From contig NZ_LVEJ01000015.1 of the NCBI RefSeq assembly GCF_001648775.1, positions 1 through 64,000 on the forward strand: DNA of 64,000 bases, given 5' to 3'. Below are positions 17,768-25,830 of the stretch, piece after piece; within the stretch, counting starts at the first letter, position 1, and the number at the start of each line of letters is the position of its first letter. This DNA comes from Pseudomonas fluorescens. GTDB lineage: Bacteria > Pseudomonadota > Gammaproteobacteria > Pseudomonadales > Pseudomonadaceae. The position numbers and the translations under genes are program-made. The notes under the pieces are model-generated. The model did not search any database. It saw nothing but the letters and a program-made list of their open reading frames with translations, and was not told where the DNA came from.

Positions 17768-18283
17768 CTATAGGGTCAGTAAACGGAACAGGGCAATCTT
17801 GTTGATCTCCGCCAGCGCGCATTTGAACTCGGTGTCTTGCGAGTTGTGAATGCGCGTTTCGAACGCCGCGAGGATCTGATGCCGGTTGCTGCCTTTTACC
17901 GCCATGATGAAGGGAAACTTGAACTTGGCTTTGTAGGCGTCGTTCAGCTCGGTGAAGCGCTGGAACTCTTCTGCCGTGCATTGGTGAATACCGGCGCCAG
18001 CCTGTTCATTGGTGCTGGCTTCGGTCAGTTGGCCCTGGACGGCGGCTTTGCCGGCCAGGTCCGGGTGAGCGTTGATCAGTGCCAGTTGACTGGCGTGATC
18101 GGCGCTCAACAGGATGTCGCTCATGCGCTGGTGCAGGGTTTCGATCTCGTCGATCGAAGCGTCCGCGCCCAGGTCATAGGCCTTCTCGGCCACCCATGGC
18201 GAATGTTCGTAGATGTCGGCGAAGGCTTTGACGAAAGCGTCGCGGCTCAGGCTCGACGGTTGCAGGGTTTGAAAGCGGCTCAT
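17768..18283 (-). CDS. uraD: OHCU decarboxylase
   Basis: 171-aa 2-oxo-4-hydroxy-4-carboxy-5-ureidoimidazoline decarboxylase, making (S)-allantoin from the unstable product of the 5-hydroxyisourate hydrolase. The family motifs SPWVAEKAY and LINAHPDLAGKAA are present; the His in AHPDL is the usual active-site residue. The ATG overlaps the puuE stop as ATGA (18280-18283), so translation is coupled and the longer open frame is rejected. Confidence 0.95.
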   Translation of the reverse strand: MSRFQTLQPSSLSRDAFVKAFADIYEHSPWVAEKAYDLGADASIDEIETLHQRMSDILLSADHASQLALINAHPDLAGKAAVQGQLTEASTNEQAGAGIHQCTAEEFQRFTELNDAYKAKFKFPFIMAVKGSNRHQILAAFETRIHNSQDTEFKCALAEINKIALFRLLTL

Positions 18284-19206
18284 TGGGCGGCCCCTTGGTA
18301 CGGCTGGGTTTCGTGCCAGTGACGCGCGATGTCGACGCGACGGCTGAACCACACCTGTTCATGACTTTTGGCGTATTCGATAAAGCGCTTGAGCGAAGCG
18401 ATGCGACCCGGACGGCCGATCAGGCGGCAGTGCAGACCGATCGAGAGCATCTTCGGTGCTTCAGCGCCTTCGGCATAGAGCACGTCGAACGCGTCTTTGA
18501 GGTATTCGAAGAAGTCGTCACCCTTGTTGAAACCCTGCACTTGGGTGAAGCGCATGTCGTTGGTGTCGAGGGTGTACGGGATCACCAGATGCGGCTTGCC
18601 GGTCGGGTTGTTCGGTTCCCAGTAGGGCAGGTCGTCGTCGTAGGTGTCGCAGTCGTAGAGGAAACCACCTTCTTCCATGACCAGACGACGGGTGTTCGGC
18701 CCGGTGCGGCCGGTGTACCAGCCCAGTGGGCGCTCGCCGGTGATTTCGGTGAGGATGCGGATCGCTTCGAGCATGTGCTCGCGTTCCTGCGCTTCGTCCA
18801 TGTACTGATAGTCGATCCAGCGGTAGCCGTGGCTGCAGATCTCGTGGCCGGCATCGACCATCGCACGGATCACATCCGGGTGGCGCTGAGCGGCCATGGC
18901 GACGGCGAAGATGGTCAGCGGAATGTCGAATTCCTTGAACAGTTTCAAGATCCGCCAGACGCCGGCACGGCTGCCATACTCGTAAAGCGATTCCATGCTC
19001 ATGTTGCGCGCGCCTTGCAGCGGCTGAGCGGCAACCATCTCGGAGAGGAAGGCTTCGGATTCTTTGTCGCCGTGCAAAATATTGCGCTCGCCGCCTTCTT
19101 CGTAATTGAGTACGAACGACAGGGCGATGCGGGCATTGCCCGGCCAGTGTGGGTGAGGAGGGTTACTGCCGTAACCGATCAGGTCGCGTGGGTAGTCAGC
19201 GCTCAC
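18280..19206 (-). CDS. puuE: Allantoinase PuuE
   Basis: 308-aa allantoinase of the polysaccharide-deacetylase (NodB) fold, which opens allantoin to allantoate without the metal-dependent amidohydrolase used in enterics. It begins SADYPRDLIGYGSNPPHPHWPG, with EICSHGYRWIDYQ in the deacetylase core and GLHCRLIGRPGR late in the protein. The GTG start at 19206 has AAGGAAG 7 nt upstream. It is the first gene of the ureide operon, facing the divergent hydrolase gene across 420 bp containing two operator-like palindromes. Confidence 0.95.
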   Translation of the reverse strand: MSADYPRDLIGYGSNPPHPHWPGNARIALSFVLNYEEGGERNILHGDKESEAFLSEMVAAQPLQGARNMSMESLYEYGSRAGVWRILKLFKEFDIPLTIFAVAMAAQRHPDVIRAMVDAGHEICSHGYRWIDYQYMDEAQEREHMLEAIRILTEITGERPLGWYTGRTGPNTRRLVMEEGGFLYDCDTYDDDLPYWEPNNPTGKPHLVIPYTLDTNDMRFTQVQGFNKGDDFFEYLKDAFDVLYAEGAEAPKMLSIGLHCRLIGRPGRIASLKRFIEYAKSHEQVWFSRRVDIARHWHETQPYQGAAQ

Positions 19207-19279
19207 TGCAGTCTTCCTTCTTATTCGTTGACAGATGGGTGTGGCGGCCTGGCAGGCTGGCGTCACAGCGATGGGCTGA

Positions 19280-19289
19280 TTGTATACAA
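19280..19289. promoter_or_regulatory. Palindrome TTGTATACAA, proximal to puuE
   Basis: Perfect 10-bp palindrome 74 bp upstream of the puuE start, in AT-rich sequence. It matches the sites at 19486-19495 and 29945-29954 except for one central base. The GT...AC half-site layout is typical of GntR-type operators among others; the binding protein is not in this window. Confidence 0.6.
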
Positions 19290-19485
19290 CTTTATTCGCA
19301 ATTTGTAAGCCTGAATTTTCGCATTTTTCACCGACTGTCATCTTTTACTGTTAATGGCGTGAGCCTGCAAGAAACCTGCCTGACCAGTCAGCTAATGGAT
19401 AGGAGGTTCAATGCACAGGCGCTCGCCTGGCAGATCGGGGCGAAAGTGCCGAATGGCGGGGGCGAGCTGAAAAATGTCGTTTTTA

Positions 19486-19495
19486 TTGTGTACAA
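19486..19495. promoter_or_regulatory. Near-palindrome TTGTGTACAA, proximal to 5-hydroxyisourate hydrolase
   Basis: Lies 131 bp upstream of the hydrolase start within ATTGTGTACAATT. The ten bases are identical to those at 29945-29954 upstream of the guanine/hypoxanthine permease. With the 19280 site it flanks the divergent promoter region. The rest of the 420-bp gap (19207-19626) shows no credible gene. Confidence 0.6.
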
Positions 19496-19626
19496 TTTTT
19501 TTGAAAAGTGTCTTAATCAGTCGCTCGCCGCAACTTTTCGTGCTCCGAATCGGTGCGGTCTCCTTTTCAACTGACTTCGGGAGGCGCGAAGTCTGACTGC
19601 TCCACGCAGGCAGGCGCGCAGAATCA

Positions 19627-19980
19627 ATGGGACGTTTGACAACACACGTTTTGGACGCTGCACACGGTTGCCCGGGCAGTTCGATCAAGGTCGAGCTGTA
19701 CCGCGTTGAAGGTTCGCAACTGGAATTGGTCGCCAGTGCCGTAACCAACAGCGATGGCCGGGTCGATGCACCGCTGCTGCAAGGCGATGATTATCGAACC
19801 GGCGTTTATCAGGTTCAGTTCCATGCGGGCGATTACTACCGCGCCCGTGGCGTTCAGTTGCCGGAACCGGCATTTCTGGACGTGGTGGTGCTGCGCTTCG
19901 GCATCTCTGCCGAGCAGGATCACTACCATGTGCCATTGCTGATTTCGCCCTACAGCTATTCCACGTACCGGGGCAGCTGA
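19627..19980 (+). CDS. uraH: 5-hydroxyisourate hydrolase (transthyretin-like)
   Basis: 117-aa HIUase, hydrolysing 5-hydroxyisourate to OHCU, between PuuD and UraD in the pathway. It has the family signatures LTTHVLDAAHGCPG at the N-terminus, the central RTGVYQVQFHAGDYY, and the C-terminal tetrapeptide YRGS that distinguishes the enzyme from transthyretin. There is no signal peptide. It is transcribed alone, divergent from puuE. A dyad GGGGCAGCTG/CAGCTGCCCC (19970-19998) overlaps its stop codon. Confidence 0.96.
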   Translation: MGRLTTHVLDAAHGCPGSSIKVELYRVEGSQLELVASAVTNSDGRVDAPLLQGDDYRTGVYQVQFHAGDYYRARGVQLPEPAFLDVVVLRFGISAEQDHYHVPLLISPYSYSTYRGS

Positions 19981-20038
19981 CCCCCAAGCAGCTGCCCCCA
20001 CCGGGAAGCGACTGCGCATATAGCTTCTTTGGTCTTTC

Positions 20039-20064
20039 GCCCGCCCACACTGCGGGCTTTTTTT
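20039..20064 (+). terminator. Rho-independent terminator after uraH
   Basis: GCCCGC / GCGGGC stem (20039-20057) with a 7-nt loop and a run of T, 59 bp past the hydrolase stop and just before the 3' end of the convergent 1182-aa gene. Confidence 0.85.
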
Positions 20065-20091
20065 ATTGCGCTGGCGACGTTTGGCTAACGG

Positions 20092-23000
20092 TCAATAATC
20101 GGGCAGTTGCAGTGTCGGCAGGTGCGGGGTCTGGTGCTTGCAGCGGCTGAACACTTTCAGCTGTGAATAGTTGATTTCCCGCGACTTGTTACTGTCCAGA
20201 ATCCACTTGCGGTTCGCCAAACTGTATTTGAGTTTGCCGCGAGTGCCATCGCTCAACGCAATGTTGCGCACGTTCAACTCGCGTTGCGCGACGCCAGCAA
20301 ATGCCTCGGGCAAATCAGCCTCGGTGGGGGGCGTGAAGTAGCGGGCGTCCAGACTGTCGACATACACCCGGTCGAAAGACAGGTCCACGGTGTGAACCAC
20401 GCCTTTTGGGCCGATGACAAAAACCTGGTCAATCAGATCCTCGGCCCCGTACTGCGGCAGGTGAATAGTGGCAGTGCCGATGTACAGCTGATTGTCCGCC
20501 AGGACGATTTTGAAGTCCTTGAGTTGTGTGGCGTCGATTTCCCAGGTCGACGAGTTGTTCAACCGGGTACTGGCCGTCGCCAGACCGCCCGGCGTTGAAA
20601 TCCGCAAGACTCGATGCTCGAGCAAATGCACCAGGTAGGTCGCGCCCGCACCTTCAATGTTCTCGATCGCCGTCTGTTCGGCGATAGGCAACAACTGCGA
20701 GCAAGAAGAAATGTGGTCGAGCTTCAGTGCCTGAGTTTCGGGAATCTCGAAAACCGCGTTGAAAAGGGTTCTTAGCGGAAAGCGCAAGTCGTGGCTGGTC
20801 AGCGTGTTGGCGGTAACGTTGTGTTTATAGCGCGCCGCAGGCACGGCGTACTCTTCTTCGAGGATCAGCGTGTGGGCCTGACCATCGCGAAACACCAGCA
20901 TGTAGCCATGGGTAGACATGTTGGCTGCGGCGTTCTTGAGTGCCGCTTCCAGCGTGGTTTCTGCGTACTGGCCGAACCCGGCGATCTGCAGCAGGTTCTT
21001 GCCAAAGTAAAACAGGAAGTCGCAAGAGACATTGACCTTGTCTTTGTCCGCCGCTGTGTTCATCACGGTAGCGGGGGTGGTCGCAAAGGCAACATGCGCA
21101 CTGGTCATCTCGGCGTAGTCGTAATCAAGAAAAATTCGCGTGCCGTAATAAGGGTCGGGATTGTTGCCGGTGATGAATTGCGTGTGCGGGTTGAAGCGTT
21201 GCACGTAATAGTGGGTGTTTTGCCGGGTGGGCACTTTGCATATGGCTTCGTGGACGATGGTGGTTTTTTCCGGGCGTCCCACTTTGGTGATTTCTGCTCT
21301 TATCTCAACGGGATTGTCGTGTTCGATAGTTTCCGGCAAGTCCGGTTTCAAGTAGTAACCATCACGGGTAATGATGGTCAATTTGTCATTGTGCAGCACC
21401 CGCTGGCCGTCGACATTTTGGTAAATGTTGTCGAGGGTTATGTTGCTTCTGCGACCGTAATGGAAGTCGAACTTCAATATGAGGATAAGGCGACACCTGT
21501 CCACCTCCCATTTCTCGATCTGGTCCATTCGCCAACCCAGCGAGATATAACTTTCATCCGCGCCATCTTCCGAGATAAGCACCGAACCTTCGGCCAATGC
21601 CACGTGATAAAAATCCAGTCCCGCTTCACCGAATGCCTTGGCATTGTCCTTGAGCAAATAAATCGTGTCGTTGCCGGCGCCAGCATTGATAGTGTCCGCA
21701 CCCCTTGAGGTCATCACGTTGGCTGCATCGGTACCGGTGACAATGCTTTTTCCATCTTCGAGCGTCTGCACGTTCTCAATGCTTTCGAGCAAGGCCTTGA
21801 AATCGTACGTCTCGCCATCCGTTACCGTCGGGTCCGGGTTTGGCGTGTAGATTTGCAAGGTGCCCGCCGCCAGATCGATGTCATAGCCACGGCCGCCAGC
21901 CGAATGCCACTGCTTGCCATCCATGATCAAGGTATCGCTGCCGGCCCCACCTTTCAGTCGGGAAAACTCAGTGCTTTCGACAGGCCTTACGAGGTCATCC
22001 GCCGCGTTCTGCGCGATGAATTTGTCATCCTTGTCACCCCCCGTGAGCGTCTTGACGCCTTCGGCGTAATAAAAGGCATTGGGCTTTTTCGCGACGCCGG
22101 TGACCGTGTCCTTGCCGTCGCCGATCATCCACAAGATGCCTTTGGTTTGCCCCTGCGTCCCCAGTACGGCGCCGGGCGTCTCAGCTGTCACGCCGTCGCG
22201 GGCATCAATCGTATCGTCGAGGCCGACCACCTCCGGCACGAAGACGATGGGCAGGGTTTCGACGCCCCACCAGTGCTTGACGCGCTCGCGACGTTTTTTC
22301 AGGCGATCTTCATAGCGGCCGTGCACGACCGCCTCGATGGTGTCCTTCTGCGTCTCGTCGAGGACCTTTCTGGCCGTGGTTTGCAGGCGTTTCGCGGTCT
22401 CGAGTCTGGCTTTCGCCAATTCATAACGATGCTTGACGCTCTGGTCGATATCCATCAGCGGCACAAACGAAAACCATCCGGTGCGCCACCGCTCTTCAAC
22501 GGTGAGCTCAATGTAGTCATCGATGTCGTCCACCATGCGCACGGCGCCGTAGACCTGCGAGCCGATCGCCATCAGCGCACCCGCCGCGAGGCCGACCGGG
22601 CCGGCGAAGGAGAAACCGGCCATGGCGGCGCTACCGAGAATCACCGTCATCGTCGCGCTGGCAATGTTCAGACCGGCGCTGACGAAATGATCCATGGCCT
22701 CTTTGCCGGTTTTATTGCTGGCGGCATTGAATTCCCTGACAGCGCTGTAGATATCGAACGGCAATGTCAGTGCGCCACCGATGAATCCGCCGGAACGACC
22801 CAGCCGAATTCCTGCGCGGGTTTTGCTGAAATCCTTGAGGGCGCCGTTGCCGGCCTCGATCATGCGCTGGCCGACTTTGGTTACAGCCACGTCGGTGATA
22901 ATCGAGGCGACTTCTGTGCCGATGCCGATGCTGTTGAAGATGATTTCATCCTGGTCATTCTTTTTCACGGCATCGTAAATGCCGCGAATGCCCATGAAGA

Positions 23001-23640
23001 TGCCAAAGGCTTGAATGCCGACACTGGCGCCGATCATCGAGTGGTTTTTGATGATGACCCAACTGGGGCTGCTGCTCTTTCTTGAATAGGCCAGGCGCAG
23101 ATCAAGACGCTGGGCCGAGTTCAACAGACGCGCCATTTTTTGCCCGTAGCCACTTTCCTCGACACGTGCCCCGATGTCTTCCCTGATGACCGGCGCAGCA
23201 GTGGCAGGACGCAGACTGGCGATCTCGAACAACAATGAGGGCAGTAAATAGTTATCGCCGAAAGCCGAGACTTTCATGCGCTGCTCGATGTCGGCGTAAC
23301 TGAATTGCAGGGCGTTGACGAACGATCGGCTGGGTGTCCGAAACTGCGTGTTATGTCCGGTCAGCGGTTGGCCATCGAGGGTCGCGCCCAAGGCGTCCAG
23401 GGCTCGGCGTGTCACGCTGTGCGAACCTATTTTCAGCGGTCCGAACAGATCGTCGAGCAGCTTCAGTTGGCCGGGCTTGCGTCGGCCGGTCGAGGCTGGC
23501 GTATTTCCCGGCTCATCGGCATTGTTCGCTGCGAAGTCGATCGTCGCGGCGGTGCGTTCATTGGCCTGCAGGCCGATGTCGGACACTTCGACGGTGTCAT
23601 TGTGAGCATAAGTATTTTCAACAGGTAGGGGCGTGGACAT
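20092..23640 (-). CDS. Large protein with TcdA/TcdB-like pore region and RTX-like repeats
   Basis: 1182 aa, no signal peptide. Residues 1-190 are soluble. From about 198 to 375 come several hydrophobic helices (MIGASVGIQAFGIFMGIRG, IASATMTVILGSAAMAG, GPVGLAAGALMAIGS) with a layout I associate with the TcdA/TcdB pore-forming domain. A charged helical stretch follows (400-455). Residues 505-662 carry RTX-like calcium-binding turns (GGDKDDKF, GGAGSDTL, GGRGYDI, NAGAGNDTI). The remaining 500 residues are beta-rich and unassigned. GGAAG lies 6 nt before the ATG. No dedicated transporter or T1SS is nearby, and the C-terminus (TLQLPDY) is not a clear type I signal. Likely a membrane-acting toxin or effector; function is inferred. 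Alternative: a large surface calcium-binding protein. Confidence 0.62.
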   Translation of the reverse strand: MSTPLPVENTYAHNDTVEVSDIGLQANERTAATIDFAANNADEPGNTPASTGRRKPGQLKLLDDLFGPLKIGSHSVTRRALDALGATLDGQPLTGHNTQFRTPSRSFVNALQFSYADIEQRMKVSAFGDNYLLPSLLFEIASLRPATAAPVIREDIGARVEESGYGQKMARLLNSAQRLDLRLAYSRKSSSPSWVIIKNHSMIGASVGIQAFGIFMGIRGIYDAVKKNDQDEIIFNSIGIGTEVASIITDVAVTKVGQRMIEAGNGALKDFSKTRAGIRLGRSGGFIGGALTLPFDIYSAVREFNAASNKTGKEAMDHFVSAGLNIASATMTVILGSAAMAGFSFAGPVGLAAGALMAIGSQVYGAVRMVDDIDDYIELTVEERWRTGWFSFVPLMDIDQSVKHRYELAKARLETAKRLQTTARKVLDETQKDTIEAVVHGRYEDRLKKRRERVKHWWGVETLPIVFVPEVVGLDDTIDARDGVTAETPGAVLGTQGQTKGILWMIGDGKDTVTGVAKKPNAFYYAEGVKTLTGGDKDDKFIAQNAADDLVRPVESTEFSRLKGGAGSDTLIMDGKQWHSAGGRGYDIDLAAGTLQIYTPNPDPTVTDGETYDFKALLESIENVQTLEDGKSIVTGTDAANVMTSRGADTINAGAGNDTIYLLKDNAKAFGEAGLDFYHVALAEGSVLISEDGADESYISLGWRMDQIEKWEVDRCRLILILKFDFHYGRRSNITLDNIYQNVDGQRVLHNDKLTIITRDGYYLKPDLPETIEHDNPVEIRAEITKVGRPEKTTIVHEAICKVPTRQNTHYYVQRFNPHTQFITGNNPDPYYGTRIFLDYDYAEMTSAHVAFATTPATVMNTAADKDKVNVSCDFLFYFGKNLLQIAGFGQYAETTLEAALKNAAANMSTHGYMLVFRDGQAHTLILEEEYAVPAARYKHNVTANTLTSHDLRFPLRTLFNAVFEIPETQALKLDHISSCSQLLPIAEQTAIENIEGAGATYLVHLLEHRVLRISTPGGLATASTRLNNSSTWEIDATQLKDFKIVLADNQLYIGTATIHLPQYGAEDLIDQVFVIGPKGVVHTVDLSFDRVYVDSLDARYFTPPTEADLPEAFAGVAQRELNVRNIALSDGTRGKLKYSLANRKWILDSNKSREINYSQLKVFSRCKHQTPHLPTLQLPDY

Positions 23641-23701
23641 TGAAACTTCCTTGTTCGATATAGTTTGCCGCGTGCGGAGCGTTGTTGCTGATAGGGATAT
23701 G

Positions 23702-23731
23702 AATCAAAACAATCAAATGATTGTTTTGATT
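23702..23731. promoter_or_regulatory. Perfect 30-bp AT-rich inverted repeat
   Basis: Arms AATCAAAACAATCA and TGATTGTTTTGATT (14 bp each) around AA, with no mismatch, 62 bp upstream of the 1182-aa gene start and in the gap after the 635-aa gene. The lack of GC in the stem and absence of a following T-run argue against a terminator; an operator is more likely. Confidence 0.6.
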
Positions 23732-23838
23732 GATTTAAATGGATCGCGATTGTGCACGGTTGTATCGAAATAGGATTTTAATTTGTATGACAGTAAGTTA
23801 AGTGTCACGAAGTGTTTGTTGTTGTCTGGAAGTTGCGA

Positions 23839-25746
23839 TCAGCGCTCTCTGATCATAAAAAGAGTTGCTTGCCCCATCGAATCCGTCTGGACGCCGCCCA
23901 ACAGGTAAATGAGCTGGTTTGCCCTACGGAAACTTTCGATTGTTTGCTGTTGCGCAGCAGCACGGTTCGACGACAGGGAGCCACTCTGATCGAAAAAAGG
24001 CGCTGTCGGCCGTTGTAGCCGGCCGTCGATGATCACTGGAAATTCGAGTATGAACACCGCGTTTAGTGTTTGCCGGTGAAACAGCAAGGCGTGCTCCTCG
24101 AAGGGATGGTGTGCCGCGCTGATCGTGTAGCCGTCGTCCTCGAGCACGTCGCTGAACAGCCTTCGCAGCAGAGGCACTGTTGGCGCCGCGGCGTATTCAT
24201 TCCAGTAATGAGGAAAGCGTCCGGGATCAAAATCAAGCCGTTGCAGGCCTTCTGCCGATGAAGACCCAAGGGGAATTGCCACGGATGCGTCGCGGTCATT
24301 GCCAAGGCTGCGCAACATCAACAACGGGTCTGCGAGTTCTCCGTGCGGTGGCCTGACTCCTTGCCTGTCCAGCCAGTAACGGAATGTCTGGTTGATGACC
24401 GCGAGCCCATGACCACTGATGATCTCGGACTTGTTCGCCTGATTGAACATGGCACTGGCCAGTGCCCGAACCGCCTGATCCGACAGATGCCTGAAGGTTG
24501 TAGCAATGTATTGAGTGATGGGCATTTCAAAAGGAAAGCGCCGATCAAGGACGATCCACTGCGCATTTCTTTTGACCGCCCATTTTGGCTGCAAGGATGG
24601 ATTGTCGCGCAGCATGGATTCGAAGGCGTCGTATCGCGTGGGTGAAAACGCAGGGTGTTGCAAATAGGCGAGCCGGGATTCGCCATTCAATACCTGCTGC
24701 ACGATCCGGTAATGCAGTCCGTCGATTTCGATGTATTGGCCCGATAGCGACGGCTGCGTTTTGCCCCAGTTTCGCCAGAGCCCGAACGACAGGTTGAGCG
24801 CTTGAGGGTTGGCGGCCAGCAGACTGTCGGTGAGGCTTTGGCTGCTGCTCGCGGCGTCGTCCGCCTGTGTCCGTTTGCCGGGACCGGGTGTTGCGGCCTC
24901 GATCTCGCTTGGCGGGCGAGGCTGATGATCTTCCGGCACCGCAAGGGTTTCGGCGATTATGCGGCGCCACAGTCGGGTATCCGCGATCCGCTCGAAATAC
25001 ACGTCGGGTGCATCCATCAGCGTTGCGAACGCTTGCTGGTATTCCCCGGTAGCAGTCTTTCGCACCATGACCGTTCCTTCTGCCGTATCGACGTAAGTCT
25101 TGCGGTGTTTGTCATAGCGGATGCCGTCCGCCGTGTCCTCGGCCGCAGAGAGCCGGGCGGCGTCTGCCGGGGCCAGATAGCTCGGCGTTTGTGCCGGTTC
25201 GGGAACGCCAGCGGCGGTTCGTCGTGAGTCGGGCTCGGGGCTTTGCGTCAGCCACTGCGGGCGGTCGACTCTCCAGGTGGGCTGGCGCTCCGATTTGCTC
25301 AGGAACGGACCGGGCAGTTGCGGGCCGAGATTGAAAGGGATCTGGTAGCGGCCATCGTGCTGGCGCTCGACGAGGATATGACCTTCGTTTTCGACATGGG
25401 CAAACAACTTGCCTGCCGGGCTGCGGAACAGACCACTGGCGGCGTCGAGCGCATTCAACAGGTGCAAACGGTCGGCCGGCCAGGTGATCGAGTTCAGCAA
25501 CTGATCCGCCGTCAGAGCGCCGGCCTGGGGTATTTCACTGACCTGCACGGATGGCACGCGCGGCACGGCGGCCGGCGCATGCTGCGAGGCGTCGGTGGCT
25601 GTCTGACTCCCGCCAGCAGGGTTCGGGACCGGGTGGTCGACCAGCAATCGATGGCCGTCAGGCTCGTCAGTCGAGGTGTTTCTGTGGATGGGCGGCGTGT
25701 CAGGCAACGGCGAAATGCCAGACACAGGCTTCGGTGGTTTGGCCAT
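23839..25746 (-). CDS. Orphan effector-like protein, paralog A (635 aa)
   Basis: Function not recognised. The first ~80 residues are Pro/Ser/Thr-rich and disordered-looking. Two related short motifs follow: GKLFAHVENEGHILVERQHDGRYQ (about 113-136) and, near 230, YDKHRKTYVDTAEGTVMVRK then GEYQ and LWRRI. The C-terminal ~330 residues form a domain shared with paralog B: NWGKTQPSLSG...IEIDGLHYRIV, YLQHPAFSP, QPKWAVKRNAQW, HGLAVINQTFRYWLDR, LQRLDFDPGRFP, EYAAAPT, and near the end IYLLGGVQ...TLF. There is no signal peptide or membrane segment. The YV...G.V.VR...LWR repeat style recalls large pseudomonad toxin-like proteins, a weak link. ATG at 25746 is chosen because it gives MAKPPK, matching paralog B (MAKPPR). 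Confidence 0.7.
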   Translation of the reverse strand: MAKPPKPVSGISPLPDTPPIHRNTSTDEPDGHRLLVDHPVPNPAGGSQTATDASQHAPAAVPRVPSVQVSEIPQAGALTADQLLNSITWPADRLHLLNALDAASGLFRSPAGKLFAHVENEGHILVERQHDGRYQIPFNLGPQLPGPFLSKSERQPTWRVDRPQWLTQSPEPDSRRTAAGVPEPAQTPSYLAPADAARLSAAEDTADGIRYDKHRKTYVDTAEGTVMVRKTATGEYQQAFATLMDAPDVYFERIADTRLWRRIIAETLAVPEDHQPRPPSEIEAATPGPGKRTQADDAASSSQSLTDSLLAANPQALNLSFGLWRNWGKTQPSLSGQYIEIDGLHYRIVQQVLNGESRLAYLQHPAFSPTRYDAFESMLRDNPSLQPKWAVKRNAQWIVLDRRFPFEMPITQYIATTFRHLSDQAVRALASAMFNQANKSEIISGHGLAVINQTFRYWLDRQGVRPPHGELADPLLMLRSLGNDRDASVAIPLGSSSAEGLQRLDFDPGRFPHYWNEYAAAPTVPLLRRLFSDVLEDDGYTISAAHHPFEEHALLFHRQTLNAVFILEFPVIIDGRLQRPTAPFFDQSGSLSSNRAAAQQQTIESFRRANQLIYLLGGVQTDSMGQATLFMIRER

Positions 25747-25830
25747 TGAGACGTTCTCGGTGTGGAAAGGAATGGGCGACGCACTGTCGGGATCGGCAGC
25801 AAGCCTTGGCAAAAACCTTGCGCTGAATGT

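Noticed and set aside
19149..19574. Plus-strand frame spanning the puuE/uraH intergenic region
   Set aside because: Cuts through both operator-like palindromes and the end of puuE, with no motif and no good start.
21853..23085. Plus-strand frame inside the 1182-aa gene
   Set aside because: Antisense to helices and repeats that make sense on the minus strand; no ribosome-binding site.
20092..23640. Calling the large gene a classical type I secreted RTX haemolysin
   Set aside because: Only a few nonapeptide-like turns, no adjacent hlyB/hlyD-type genes and no clear C-terminal secretion signal; kept as a pore/RTX-like protein.
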